Source: Micractinium sp. NFX-FRZ (Eukaryota; Chlorophyta; Trebouxiophyceae; Chlorellales; Chlorellaceae). Taken from it: DNA of 64,000 nt. Under the pieces are notes generated by a model. The model searched no databases, was not told where the DNA came from, and was given only the letters and a program-made list of their open reading frames with translations. Position numbers and translations under genes: made by a program. This document shows, in pieces, positions 43,778 to 55,258 of this stretch. Position 1 is the first letter of the stretch, and the number at the start of each line of letters is the position of its first letter. The stretch lies in contig JAPTJF010000066.1 in NCBI GenBank assembly GCA_029339195.1, forward strand, positions 1 through 64,000, written 5' to 3'.

Positions 43778-46700
43778 ATGTCGACGGCAGCTGCGGCGGC
43801 CATCCGCCCCATCAAGGCGGTGGTTCGCGGGCAGAAGATGATGTGAGTGAGCAGGGTGGGGTGGGGTGCCGTCCTGGCCTGTCCAGCCAGCTCCTGCCGC
43901 CTGCTGTGCTGGGTGGTGGGGTGCCAATTGGTGCAGTTGGCTCATCTTCTGTTGGCATTCTCGAATCCCGCGCCCCAAGTGATGTGATATTCTTCTCGTT
44001 CTGCTGGCTGGCTGCGTGGCAGCTGAGGCGTGTGGACAACGGAGCAGCAGGGCCCTTGGGGGTCCTTCAGGCCGCGGTGGTTGAGCGCCGGTGAGCGAGC
44101 CTCCACTCTCCCACATGGCTCCCTTCATGCCTGCAGGGAGGGCGCGGGCGTGCGCATCTGCCGCACACTGGGCACAGGCGCGCTCAAGAACCTGGACCCT
44201 TTCCTCATGCTGGTGAGCCGGCGGGCAATCCTTGACCAGTCAGAATGGCATCCTCACGAGTATAGCCTTCCCAGAGGGCAGGCAGGGGGGCACGGCATGC
44301 GTTGATGACCTGATGCGACAGCACCTTGGAATGAAGGCCCCAATGGTGATCGGCCTTGCCCGCTCTCAGCCGAGGATGCCGGCAGACCAGCCTAGCGCCG
44401 GCTGTTGTGGCATTCTGTTTCACAAGCAACATATCCCTCCGACCCTCCCTGGCCTTTATTGCAGGACGAGCTGAGGATGCCGCAGACCAGTCGAGTGCTG
44501 GCTGTTACGGCACCTTTGCTTCAAAAGCAAATGCCTCCCCCGCCTCTTCTGCAGGATGAGCTGAAGATGCCCCCAGATGAGGCCAGCACCGACTCTTTGC
44601 TTTCTTTACATGCTCGCAATCTCTCTGGCCTTCCCCATCTGTTCCCCCTCTTGCAGGACGAGCTGAAGATGCCGGCAGACGAGGCCAGCGCCGGCTTCCC
44701 CGACCACCCCCACCGCGGCTTTGAGACCTGCAGCATCATGCTGAGGTGGGGACAACCACAGCGGGCAGCTGGTACCGCCTGCCACACACACAAAGCGTAC
44801 TGCCCGCCACCCATACCTTCCGCAGTGAACTGCCGCGTACGCTGCTGACCCTTCTGTTGGGAGCCTATCGGGATTGTGTATTATGTATCTGCTGTTGCTC
44901 CTTGCATGACCCTGCCGCTCTGGCATGCCTTGTGCAGCGTCAATATGGCCACGCAGGCGCAGCGGGGAGGCTTGCATGCCCCTGTGCCTGCTCGGCTTCT
45001 GCACCTTTGCTCACTGCCTGCTTGCTGTGGCTCGGTGCCCTGCAGCGTTGTGCGGCAAGATGGTTCACGTGCACTGACTGTGCTGACTGCCTGCTTGCCG
45101 TGATTGTTGGTGCCTTGCAGCGGCAAGATGGACCATGCTGACTCAATGGGCAACAAGGGCACCATCGGACCTGGTGAGGACGGCACCCGACCCGCCTGCT
45201 GGGCTGTCTCGACTGCCAGGCTGGCTGCCTGGTATGCTCTGGCTGGGCCAGTGCTGCTCAGGGAGTCTGGAGGAACTGCTTGGCTGCCTGGGTGGCGGGG
45301 GCAGCGACGTGTCAGCCACGGCAAGCACGAATCAGCCTTGCCCCAGGCGCCCCTGCCGCTACGACTCTATGTGCGAGCAGAGCTGCGGCCCCTTCCCTCC
45401 ACCCCTCGCGCATCCCACCGCCCCGCCACCCCTGCCCCTCCTCCCCTCCTCCTGCTTGTGCTTGTGCCCTCCCCCGCCCCCTGCAGGCGGCGTGCAGTGG
45501 ATGACGGCAGGGCGGGGCATCGTTCACAGTGAGATGCCGGTGGTGACGTCGGGCGAGCTGCACGGCTTCCAGCTGTGGATCAACCTGCCAGCAAAGGTGG
45601 GTGGGGTTGCTTTGTTGGTGCTATGTAAGGGTGGGTTTGAGTGGGCAGGGGACTAGCTGCACAGCTGCTGGCACCAGCTGTGGGTTCAACCTTGCAAGCA
45701 AGGTGGGTGGGGCTGAGGCAAGCGGGCTGGCCAGGCCGGCAGCTGAGCTTGCTTGCCCTTGCGGCACTTGTTCATTGGCAAGACCCCAATCAGCCTTCCA
45801 ATCCGCCGATGTTTTAGCAAATCATACCCCATCCCGCCGTGGTCAGAGAGTACCAAGCGCCTCGCTGCCGCTGCCATGTTGAACTGTGTGTGCTCAGCTT
45901 GCCTCCATCAAAGCAGACCTTGTGTCAGCCCGTCGTCAACATGCCCCTCCTTCCTCCGCTCTGCAGGACAAGATGTGCAAGCCCCGCTACCAGGACTACC
46001 AGAGCAGCGACATCCCAGTGGCTGAGCAGGACGGCGCCTCAGGTGTGCACGCTGTGCCTGCCTGCTGCGCCTGTCATGCCTGCTGCGCCTGATGTGCTGA
46101 CACAGCGGCGCAGGCGGTGGCTGACCAGACGGCGCCGCAAGTGTGCACTGCCTGCTGTGCGACTGTACATGCTATGCCTGCTGCCTGCGGTGCGTCAACA
46201 CCCCAGAGCTTCTTCCCCTGCTCGCAGTGCGCGTGATGGCGGGCAGCTGGGGCGGCGTGGATGGCCCCATCAAGCTGCGCAACCCCGGCATGCTCATGGA
46301 TGTGCGCCTGGCACCAGGAGCCAGCTTCTCGCAGGTGTGTGGTTTGGTGGGCAAGCCCGTTTATTGGTCGTTGGTGGCGGTTGAGCAGGGGAGGGCATGC
46401 TGCTGGGCGTGTGCTGGGCGTGCACTTGCCACGCAGGACGTGCCGCTTCCTTGGCTGCTCACATTGGGACCCGGACCCCGCCCTCCTCCCCCCCCCGCTC
46501 ACGCCCTCCACCTGCGCCCCCCTGTCCCACCTGTGCCCGCTGCAGCACGTGCCCGAGGCCTGGAACGGGTTTGCGTATGTGTACGAGGGCAAGGGGCGCA
46601 TCGGAGACAAGTCGGTGCAGGAGCAGCACGCATACGTGTTCCACAACGAAGGCGATACGGTGAGGAGGGCGCCCGGTCCTCATTTATCTCCCTTGCCCTG

Positions 46701-47793
46701 CATTCATTGATGCCCGTGTGCCTGCTGGCCTGCAGCTGCCACACACGCAGCGTGGCAGCATGCGCCGCCTTGCCCGCTGCTCATATGCTTTGCACGCCCT
46801 GCTCACCGCATGCGCCACGTCCCACCCATCTCCCACCTGCCCCTCCACCGTGCCCCTCTCCCCCATGGGCATGGCATGCATGTGGCTGCCTCCCGGGGGG
46901 TGGGCATCGCCTCCGTTGACTGCTCACCTGTGCTTCACACATTATCATGCACACTCGCCACACACCACATACACCCGCCCCTCTGCTTGCTCTCCTTACC
47001 GCCCGCAGGTGGCTGCCACAGCGGGCGACCAGGGCCTGAAGTTCATGCTCATCTGCGGCAAGCCCATCGGAGAGCCCATCGTGCAATGTGAGTGTTGGCG
47101 TCTATTTGTGGAATGTTTTGAGTTTGAGTGACGCGGACTGTCAGCACGTGTGGTCAGAATTGTGTGGCACAGGAGCAGGTTGCTGCCCGTAAGGCGCCCT
47201 GCCATCAGGCAGCCCAGGCGTGCAGTGTGTGGGACGGGTGTGCCTGTGCCAGGAGCGTGTTTAGGCTTGCTTTTGGCAGGTGGTGCCCGGTCGACTTCCT
47301 GCTTGTGTACATACGTATACTTGCCTCTTCATATCTGTTTTTGTGTATTGCCACCCCCGCAGACGGCCCCTTCGTGATGAACCACGAGCTGGAGATCCAG
47401 CAGGCATTCCACGACTACCGTTCAGGTGCGATTTGGGGAGGCGGCTGCGGGGAGGCAGCTGCACGGTGGGCGGGGGAGGTTGGGCGGCTGGGGTGGCTGC
47501 AGGCCCGGCTGCTGCACGCGTGTGGGAATGCAGCTTGGGATTGGCTGTGGTGGTTGGTAGATTTTGGGGCTGGTGCAGATGTTCTTGCCTTCCTGCCTTG
47601 GCAGTGAGGTGCAGGCTGGAGGGCGTGGGGGATCAAGGGGGATGCGGACTCGGCCGCTTGTGCCACCAGTGGTCGCCCCTTGAGTGATGTGCTGCCAAGC
47701 AGCTGGCACTCAAACCTCCCGCATGCCTGCCTGCCTGCAGGCCAGCTGCAGAACCCTGACGACGACCCCTGGAAGGATGATGCGGAGCTCTGA
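43778..47793 (+). CDS. PRN: Pirin (cupin-fold iron protein)
   Basis: Exons 43778-43842, 44137-44212, 44657-44745, 45121-45173, 45487-45596, 45967-46042, 46228-46334, 46546-46659, 47009-47087, 47363-47425, 47741-47793 keep phase and give 294 aa; human pirin is 290. The N-terminal cupin contains the iron ligands in [11 protein letters not shown] (two His) and GIVHSEMP (His, Glu), with [10 protein letters not shown] before and WMTAGRG between. The C-terminal cupin has [20 protein letters not shown]. Pirins are nuclear/cytosolic; reported activities are quercetin 2,3-dioxygenase and transcription cofactor function. With all four ligands present an iron-bound protein is expected, but the substrate is not predictable. 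An in-frame hydrophobic extension upstream of the chosen ATG is possible. Several introns hold repeated copies of exon edges. Confidence 0.94.
44365..44600 (+). repeat. Three decoy copies of the pirin exon 3 start
   Basis: The true exon 3 begins CAG|GACGAGCTGAAGATGCCGG at 44657. Related segments occur at about 44367 (GAGGATGCCGGCAGACCAG), 44465 (CAG|GACGAGCTGAGGATGCCG) and 44555 (CAG|GATGAGCTGAAGATGCCC). The last two have intact acceptors and readable exon sequence. Confidence 0.93.
45660..45712 (+). repeat. Copy of the pirin exon 5 end and donor
   Basis: CAGCTGTGGGTTCAACCTTG then CAAGCAAG|GTGGGTGGGG repeats the true exon end CAGCTGTGGATCAACCTGCC AGCAAAG|GTGGGTGGGG about 110 nt later. Confidence 0.88.
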
Positions 47794-48410
47794 GCTGCCT
47801 TGGGACGGCTGCCAGGTAGCCAAGTAGCTGCCGAGAAGCCGAGGAGATGACCCGCACCAATGACTACTACTGAAAGAAGAATCATCATGGAAGGACGGTA
47901 GAGATGTATCTGACCAGGCGCCTGCCAGCAAAAGATGTGCAGAACACGGCAGGCATGGGAGGCGTTTGAGGAAGGACGACGCCTGAAGGGAAGACTCTTG
48001 AGGGTTGGCAGCTGAGGGTGTGACGGGCCGATGGTGGGGCATCACTGGGTGCAGCACACTAAAAGGGGCAAAGCCTGCCAGCCTGCTTCCCGCCCCCATG
48101 ACTCCATTGTTGTGTATGTGACCTTTGTATGTGACCTTTGTAACTCCCGACAGACAGGACAATTTAAGAGTAGCATTCACACAAGTGGGCAATATGGTGC
48201 CAGGGGCAGAGATAGTGTGAGGCAACAGTGGGCAGGGTAACTGCCCACCGACCAAGGGAGGGGAGGTGCCACCCACAGACCACCGCTGGCGGTCAGCATC
48301 CCGCCAATGTGCCTCCAACGCCGACTGCCCGACCGTCTCTCTCTGCTGGGAGATAATGCCCCAGGCCAGGATGCACCGTCCACAAAGCAGGCTCCCTCTA
48401 CCCGCTGCCC
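47794..48410. other. Convergent intergenic region, pirin / MYND gene 1
   Basis: Two 3' UTRs. A duplicated GTATGTGACCTTTGTA lies at 48113-48142. No gene seen. Confidence 0.45.
48139..48143 (+). terminator. Candidate TGTAA poly(A) signal of pirin
   Basis: TGTAA about 350 nt after the pirin stop codon; by position only. Confidence 0.35.
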
Positions 48411-50223
48411 CTAATCGTGCCGCTGCTGCCGCCGCCGCTGCTGCCGCCGCCGCTGCTCGGCCTTGCAGGCAATGCGGTGCTGCGGCCAGTGCGTATGCTG
48501 GCACTTGGAACTGCATGACAAAAAAAGGCACAGGCACGTGTGCTTAGCTCTGGTGGGTCGGAAACAAATGCACCGGTCAGAGGGCTAAGAGCACACCGCC
48601 GCTACACCAATGCAGCTGCAAGGCGTGGTGACTGACCAGCGCTCACTGCCTCTGTAGCAGCGGGCAGGCAGATGTTGCGCATCTGCCTTCCCAGTGAGAT
48701 ATGCCGTGCCAACCCAAATCTGCATCCTAACGAGCCCCAGGCCAGCCGACCCCTCGCCTGCAGTACTGGGTGAGCCTGCAGCCGGCGCAGCGCTTGAGGT
48801 GCGGCACGAGGGCGCCGCAGCCGGAGCACTCCAGCGCAGCCGCCGGGCGGTGCAGCAGCTGAGGCACCGTGGCTGTGTTGAGCTCAATGATGGCTTGCTG
48901 GTCGGCCGCAACCATGGGGCGCCACCTGTCTCCCTCCAGCTGCAGCTGCTTCAGCCATGGTTTAAGCTCCTGAGCAGAACTGTGGCGGCGCGCCAGCCCG
49001 CACGTCCACTGCTGGGGCAGCAGCGCCTCGCAGCGCCGCCGCGCCTCGCGTGCCTGCCGCACCCAGCCCAGCACCTCACCGGGGGTGCACGCTTCCTGAA
49101 GCCCCCCGGCTCCCGTCCTGTGCGCCCACCGGTGTGTCGTAACTGCCATCTGGTAGCCGCACAGCGCAACGGTATAATCGCTGCCCTGCCGCTCTGCTGC
49201 CTCCAATAGCGCCCGCACAGCGCGAAGTTCGTGCCAGGGGTCACTTATTTCTGGCAACCCGGCAGCCACTGCGGCAAAGTACTGGTAGGGGTGGTGTGGA
49301 GGCATCAGGCGGGGCACCAGCTCGGCGGCGGCCCTTCATGGAGGTGGGAGGCGGAGGGGGCCGGATGTCAGGCAGTGGGTGGCTGCTGCACAGCAGGTTC
49401 TTCCAGAGAGGTGTGAAGACTTCCAGCACAGGCAGGCAGGCACACACTCTCACAGATGCGTGCATGCACACACAAATCCGTTCCGAACATTGGGACGCAC
49501 ACTCGAGAGGCTTGCAAGCCCCAAGTCGAGCACCCACCTGCACGCTTCTGCCACAGCGTTCACAGCGCTGTCGTCGCAACCATGCCGCAGCGCTGCGAAC
49601 ACCTCCATAGCCCGCTGGCGAGCAAGGGCCACAAAGAGCGCCAGCAGCTGCTCATAGCTCAATAGTGGGGCCGGCAACTGCGCCTGTGCTGCCGCCAGTT
49701 CCTGCCGCAGCCGCGCCGCCTCGGAGAGCTGCCGCAGCCGGTTGACCACGGCATTGGTCATGGCTAACCAATCTGCATTGTGCTCGATGTCTCTAAGGTA
49801 TGGAAGCGCTGCTGCGGCAGTCAGCAGCGTGGTTAGGCTGCAGTCCTGCCCAAGCAGAGCACCCAGCTGCAGGCCGCCTGTGCCGCCAAGGGCAACGCTG
49901 CTGCCGAAGCGCGCTGCTAGCAGAGCATCTAGCTGGTCTGTGGCAGCCGTCGAGAGGCCGCTGCAGTAGTGCAGCACAGTATCTGTGGGCTTGTGGCAGT
50001 GTGAAGCGGTTACCCGAAGCAAGAACAGCAGCGACTCCTGCCGCCGGCGCTGCAGAGAGCGTGCCGGGCGGGCCGCTAGAAACGCCGCCGCGTCCGTCTG
50101 CAGGTCAGCGGCTGTCACAAACGCGGCTACCTCGGGATGGCGCTCGTGCTCTGGTATGGCGCGGCACCGGGCCAGCCGCGCCTCCAGGAAGCTGGCGCTG
50201 TCCGCGGCGCCTTGGCTCGTCAT
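48411..50223 (-). CDS. MYND zinc-finger protein, tandem copy 1
   Basis: Exons 50223-49538, 49333-48758 and 48510-48411 keep phase: 453 aa. The N-terminal 400 residues are helical and Ala/Leu/Arg-rich with no recognised domain (FLEARLARCRAIPEH, LLSYEQLLALFVALARQRA, GWVRQAREARRRCEALLPQQ). The C-terminus is a MYND finger split across exons 2 and 3: CSGC, CAGC, YCSSKC, then HTHWPQHRIAC, giving all eight Cys/His ligands, followed by an Arg/Gln tail. MYND fingers bind proline-rich peptides; no SET domain is present. The gene is the most diverged in splice sites: the exon 2 acceptor is ATGAAG instead of CTGCAG, and intron 2 starts GC (CAG|GCGAGG). Both deviations were read against the two sister genes. 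Confidence 0.82.
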
Positions 50224-50666
50224 GCCGGCCGACGCCCAACACAAGCAAACGGGCGCTGAGAGCACTTCAGGCGATTCGGAGTCTCGGTGGTCGCAGCGGT
50301 GTTGCAGAAGTGGAAGGGACAGCGGCAGGTGCCAACCTGGCGCCGCTCAACAGCGCCGCCCAAGCGCCAGCACGGGGTGACCAAGACCCGGGATGCCCCG
50401 CCATTAGCATTTCAAGGCTTACTGATGGGATGTCGCTTCGAGGCTGCTGTGCACTAAATGATGGCACTGCCGCAGCTGCCGCCCACAGCCATTTAGCACC
50501 AATCCCGCCCCTCCCTCACGCTCTGTCGTGGCAAACCGGTACAACAGCATCCAACAGTGCTGTCAGATGAAGGTACATATAAGGCAAGAGAAATGCGTGC
50601 ACGCGATCGAACCGTTGCACTGACATCAGGCGCCAGGTGTGGGCCCCGCGGGCGCCGCCCGCTGCC
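50224..50666. other. Spacer between MYND copies 1 and 2
   Basis: Contains the copy 1 promoter and copy 2 3' UTR; no gene seen. Confidence 0.45.
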
Positions 50667-52422
50667 CTACTCGCGCCGCTGCTGCCGCTGCCGCTGCTCG
50701 GCCTTGCAGGCAGCGCGGTGATGCGGCCAGTGCGCGTGCTGGCACTCGGAGCTGCGTGCCAAGGGTGGCACATGAGTGAGAGTTGGTAACAGGTGGCTAG
50801 GTAATTGGTTCTTGATTGTAAATGCACCAAACGGGCACACCAGATGGGCACTGTTTGGGAGGCGGGGCTGCCACCACTAGGCACTACCAAGCAAGGCGCC
50901 TCCTCCAACAGGCGGCAACCTTTGCCACATAACCCCTCCAAGCTGCCCTCAGCTCCCACCTGCAGTACTGGGTGAGCCTGCAGCCGGCGCAGCGCTTGAG
51001 ATGCGGCACGAATGCGCCGCAGCCGGAGCACTCCAGCGGCGCCGCAGGCCGGTGCAGCAACTGAGGCACCGTGGCCGTGAAGCGATCGTGGAAGGCTTGC
51101 GCGTCGGCTGCCTCCATGGGCTGCCACCTGTCGCCCTCCTGCTGCAGCTGCTTCAGCCAGGGTTTGAGCTCTTTGGCAGTTTGGTGGCGCCGTGCCAGCC
51201 CGCACGTCCACTGCTGGGGCAGCAGCGCCTCGCAGCGCCGCCGCGCCTCGCGTGCCTGCCGCACCCAGCCCAGCACAGCGCTGGGGGTGCACGCCTTCTG
51301 AAGCCCGCCTGCCTGCTTGTCATGCACCCACTTGTACGCCGTGACTGCCAGCTCGTAGCCGCACAGTGCCACAGTGTAATCGCTGCCGTGCCGCTCTGCC
51401 CCCTCCATGACTGACCGCAGCAGGCGGATCTCGTGCCGGGCGTCGGCTCTCTCTAGCAAGCAGGCAGCCTTTGCGGCCAAGAATTGGAAGGGGTGGTGCG
51501 GAGGCATCAGGCTGGGCAGCAGCTCGGCGGCGGCACTGCAGGGTTGCACAGGGGGGTGGGAGGCGGAGGGGTCGGGTGTTAGCCGTCAGGCAGGTGGGTG
51601 CTCTGCTGCACAGTTCAACATTCCGGTGCGTCACAGGCAGGCAGACACTGTCGCAAAGATGCGTGCATGAACAGCGCAGATTCAAGACGAGGGCACCGCA
51701 TAGTGCACTCTTTCCAGGGGCTGGCAAGCCCCCAATCAAGCACCCACCTGGAGGCTTCAGCCACAGCGTGCACAGCGCTGTACTCGCAGCCCGGCCGCAG
51801 GACTGCGAACACCTCTGTGGCACGCTGGCGCGCAAAGCCCACAAAGAGCGCCAGCAGCTGCTCGTAGCTCAGCAGGGGGGCCGGCAGCGACGCCTGCGCT
51901 GCCGCTAACTCCTGCCGCAACCGTGCCGCCTCCAAGGGCTGCCGCAGCCGCCTGACCGCGGCGTTGGTCATGGCTAACCATTCTGTATTGTGCTCAATGT
52001 CTTTATAGTAGGGAATCGCTGCTGCCACTGCCAGCAGCGTGCCCAGGCTGCGGTCTTGCTCAAGCAGAGCACCCAGCTGCCGGCCCAGTGCGCTGCCGGC
52101 GGCGGTGGCGCTGCTGAAGTGCGCTGCTAGCAGAGCATTTAGCTGCTCTGCGGCAGCCGGCATTAGGTTGCTGCGGTAGTGGAGCACCGCATCCGTGAGT
52201 TTGCAGCAATGCGAGGCTGTCACCTTGAGCGAGAACAGCAGGGACTCCTGCCGTCGGCTGCAGGGAGCATGCCGGGCGGGCCGCCAGCGCCGCTGCCTGG
52301 GCCTGCAGGTCGGCGCAGAGCACGAAAGCGGCCACCTCGGGCGGGCGCTCGTGCTCCGGGATCTCGCGGCACCGGGCCAGCCGCGCCTCCAAGAAGCTGC
52401 TCTCCATTGCGCCTCCGCTCAT
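50667..52422 (-). pseudogene. MYND zinc-finger protein, tandem copy 2, frameshifted
   Basis: Same three-exon plan as its neighbours: 52422-51748, 51535-50960 and 50751-50667, with exon 2 exactly as long as in copy 1 (576 nt). In exon 1, at about 52259, the sequence GTCGGCTGCAG corresponds to GTCGGCTCTGCAG in copy 3: two bases are missing. The frame upstream (FLEARLARCREIPEHERPPEV) and downstream (LLSYEQLLALFVGFARQRA) are both intact but differ by this shift; without it the protein would have about 445 residues. The MYND finger (CSGC, CAGC, YCSSEC, HAHWPHHRAAC) is complete. Everything else looks under coding constraint, so this is either a recent pseudogene or a sequencing error. Confidence 0.7.
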
Positions 52423-52899
52423 CACGCCGCCGAGACACACACCGACACAATGAGAAGGGAGCTGTATAGCGCTTGTGGCGACACTCAGTCACGGCGAGGC
52501 GAAGCGGTGAGCAGACGTGGGACGGGAAGACAGCGCCGTCAGCAGCGCCCACCTTCTAAGCAGCGCCTGAGCGCCAGCGCCGGCATGACGAGGCAGGGTC
52601 CCACCCACGCCCTGCCCTTGACTCTTCAAGGCTTAATGATATCAATGCTGCTGGAAGGCTCACACATGTGTGCGTTCCTACATAGCTGCTATGCGCTCAA
52701 TGTTACCACTGCCGCTGCTGCCGCCCGAAGGCCCATGCAGCCCCAATCCCGCCCTTCTCTTGTGCTCTGTTGTGGCAAACTGTGCGCAACAGCACTCAAC
52801 AGTGCCAACGAGGTGTGCAGGAACACTGCATGCACGCAGACAAACAAGTGAACTGGTATCAGCCGCCAGGTGTGGCCCCCGCCGGCGCCGCCCGCTGCC
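52423..52899. other. Spacer between MYND copies 2 and 3
   Basis: Homologous in part to the spacer 50224-50666 (both contain a CTCTGTCGTGGCAAAC-like or CTCTGTTGTGGCAAAC block). No gene seen. Confidence 0.45.
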
Positions 52900-54701
52900 C
52901 TACTCGCGCCGCTGCTGCCGCTGCCGCTGCTCGGCTTTGCAGGCGGCGCGGTGCTGCGGCCAGTGCGCATGCTGGCACGTGGAGCTGCGTGGCAGTGGTG
53001 GCGCATGAATGGGAGTCGGTGACAGGTGGCTAGGTAATTGGTTCTTGATTTTTATATGCACCAAACGGGCACAGCAGTTGGGCACTGTTTTAGAGGCGGC
53101 GATGCCACCACTCGTCACCAAGCAAGGCGCCTCTTGTAACAGCCCGGCAACCATTCCCACCTAAGCCCTCCAAGCTGCGCTCGGCGCCTCACCTGCAGTA
53201 CTGCACGCCCCTGCAGGCAGCGCATCGCTTGAGGTGCGGCACAAGTGCGCCACAGCCTGAGCACTCCATCCCAGCCGCTGGGGTGCTCTGCAGCTGATGG
53301 ATGATGCTTCTGGCAGCATTGGTCAAGGCCTGCTGGCTGGCTGTAGCTGTGGGCTGCCACCTGTCATCCTCCTGCTGCAGCTGCCTCAGCCAGGGCTTGA
53401 ACTCCTGGGCAGTCTTGTGCCGCCATGCCAGCCCGCACGTCCACTGCTGGGGCAGCAGCGCCTCGCAGCGCCGCCGCGCCTCGCGCGCCTGCCGCACCCA
53501 CCCCAGCACGTCACCGGGGGTGCACGCCTCCTGAAGCCCGCCCGGCCCCTCCGTGCGCACCCACTCATATGCCAGGGATGCCAGCTGATAGCCGCACAGT
53601 GCAACCGTGTAATCGCTGCCGTGCCGCTCTGCCCCCTCCATGACTGACCGCAGCAGGCGCAATTCGCGCTGTAGGTACGGGAACGTGCCGCCCTCCAGGA
53701 AGCGAGCAGTTAGCGCTGCAAAAAACTGAGACGGGTGGTGTTGCGGCACCAAGTCCGGCAGCAGCACGGCGGCGGTGCTGCAGGGGGCGTGCAAGGGCTG
53801 GGCAAGTGGCTTCAGGTCCTAGGCCCAATACCACAGCATCACCGCCAGCATCAGGTAGAGGGCCCAGGGGCATTGATGAGCGATTTTCAAGGCAGTGCTT
53901 GGCGACCCGCTGGTGCACTTGGTGCAGGGCTACCTGACGTCCCTCAATTCCCAGTCAGCACACTGCACACGCACGCCGACCACCAGCAAGCAATGCGCGG
54001 CGTGCACAGTGCCAGCACTGGCCAGCGAAAGCGAGCACCCACCTGCAGGCCTGCAGCACTTTTGAGGAGTAGCTGGCGGGGTTGTGCAGCAGATCGGCAG
54101 CCCGGCACCGGGCGAATTCCACAAAGAGCGCCAGCAGCTGCTCATAGCTCAGCAGGGGGGCCGGCAGCTGGGCCTGCGCTGCCGCGAGCTCCTGCCGCAG
54201 GCGTACCGGCTCCAAGGGCTGCCGCAGCCGCCTGACGATGCCGTTGACCATGGGGAGCAGCTCTACAGCGCTGCTGAACTGCTTCATCCTTGGCAGCCCT
54301 GCTGCCACTGTCAGGAGCGTGGCCAGGCTGCGGTCCTGCTCAAGCAGAGCACCCAGCTGCTGAGCCAACGTACGGTTGCCGGCGCCGGCGCCACGCGAGA
54401 GTAGGGCGTGCACCTGGTCGACGGCAGCATGCAGCACCTCCGCACGGTATTGCAGCACAGCTTCTGCGGGCCGGCAGCAGTGCGAGGCGGTCAGCTTGAG
54501 CGAGAACAGCAGGGACTCCTGCCGTCGGCTCTGCAGCGAGCGTGCCGAGTGGGCCGCCAGCTCTGCCGCCGCCTGGGCCTGCAGGTCCGCGCAGAGAACG
54601 AACGCGGCCACCTCGGGGGGGCGCTGGTGCTCCGGTATTGCTCGGCACCGGTCCAGACGCTCCTCCAGGAAGCTGGCGCTGTCCGCGGCGCCTTGGCTCA
54701 T
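52900..54701 (-). CDS. MYND zinc-finger protein, tandem copy 3
   Basis: Exons 54701-54043, 53777-53193 and 52984-52900 keep phase: 442 aa. It has the same architecture as copy 1, with clean splice sites (TGCAG|GTGGGT, CTGCAG|C, TGCAG|GTGAGG, CACGCAG|C). The finger reads CSGC, CAAC, YCSSTC, HAHWPQHRAAC. Exon 1 is shorter than in copy 1 and exon 2 three codons longer (insert around FLEGGTFPYLQ). Introns of copies 2 and 3 are more alike than either is to copy 1 (shared CTAGGTAATTGGTTCTTGAT in intron 2), so copy 1 is likely the older branch. Confidence 0.85.
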
Positions 54702-55258
54702 GACGACCAGTTCAAGAAGCGCCAAACTGTATGAGTTAACGTACGTGAGCTGTGCTGAGCGTGTCGAGAGGTGGAGAGAATTAGGGTGAGAAGAAGGACA
54801 TGGACGTGGCGGCCTGCCTCACGCCTGGCTGGCGCCGGTGCCCACTGGCTGCTGACTTGAAGCCCCCTCATAATGATTCATGTCGCTCGTGTGACGGTAG
54901 CTTGAAATCAAGAAACTCAACCAAGTGTGACCACACCTCATCTGCTGCCCTGCGTGCCCTGTGCTCTCGGGGAGCCTCAAGAGTGCATCCGCTTGTGACA
55001 GCGGCAACGCTCGACAGCGCAAGGGGTACGTGAAGGGTAGGCAGGGCGCATGCATGCATGCAGACAAGCAGTGCACTTGGTCTGCCGGCCTCGCCGGCAG
55101 CCTCAACTTGCCCAGCCAGCACTTGGCCGGGGCCGCTGCACACGCACGCAGGATGCATGCGCCTGATTGTACGTCACCACGTGGCACTTCGCACACGCTG
55201 CGCATGCCGTGCACCAGCATCGCCAGCATCATCGTTACGAGCAGCAGCCTCCGCCTCC
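54702..55258. other. Intergenic, MYND copy 3 promoter and PRP3 3' UTR
   Basis: No coding frame with splice links. GCATGCATGCA-type alternating stretch near 55045. Confidence 0.45.
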
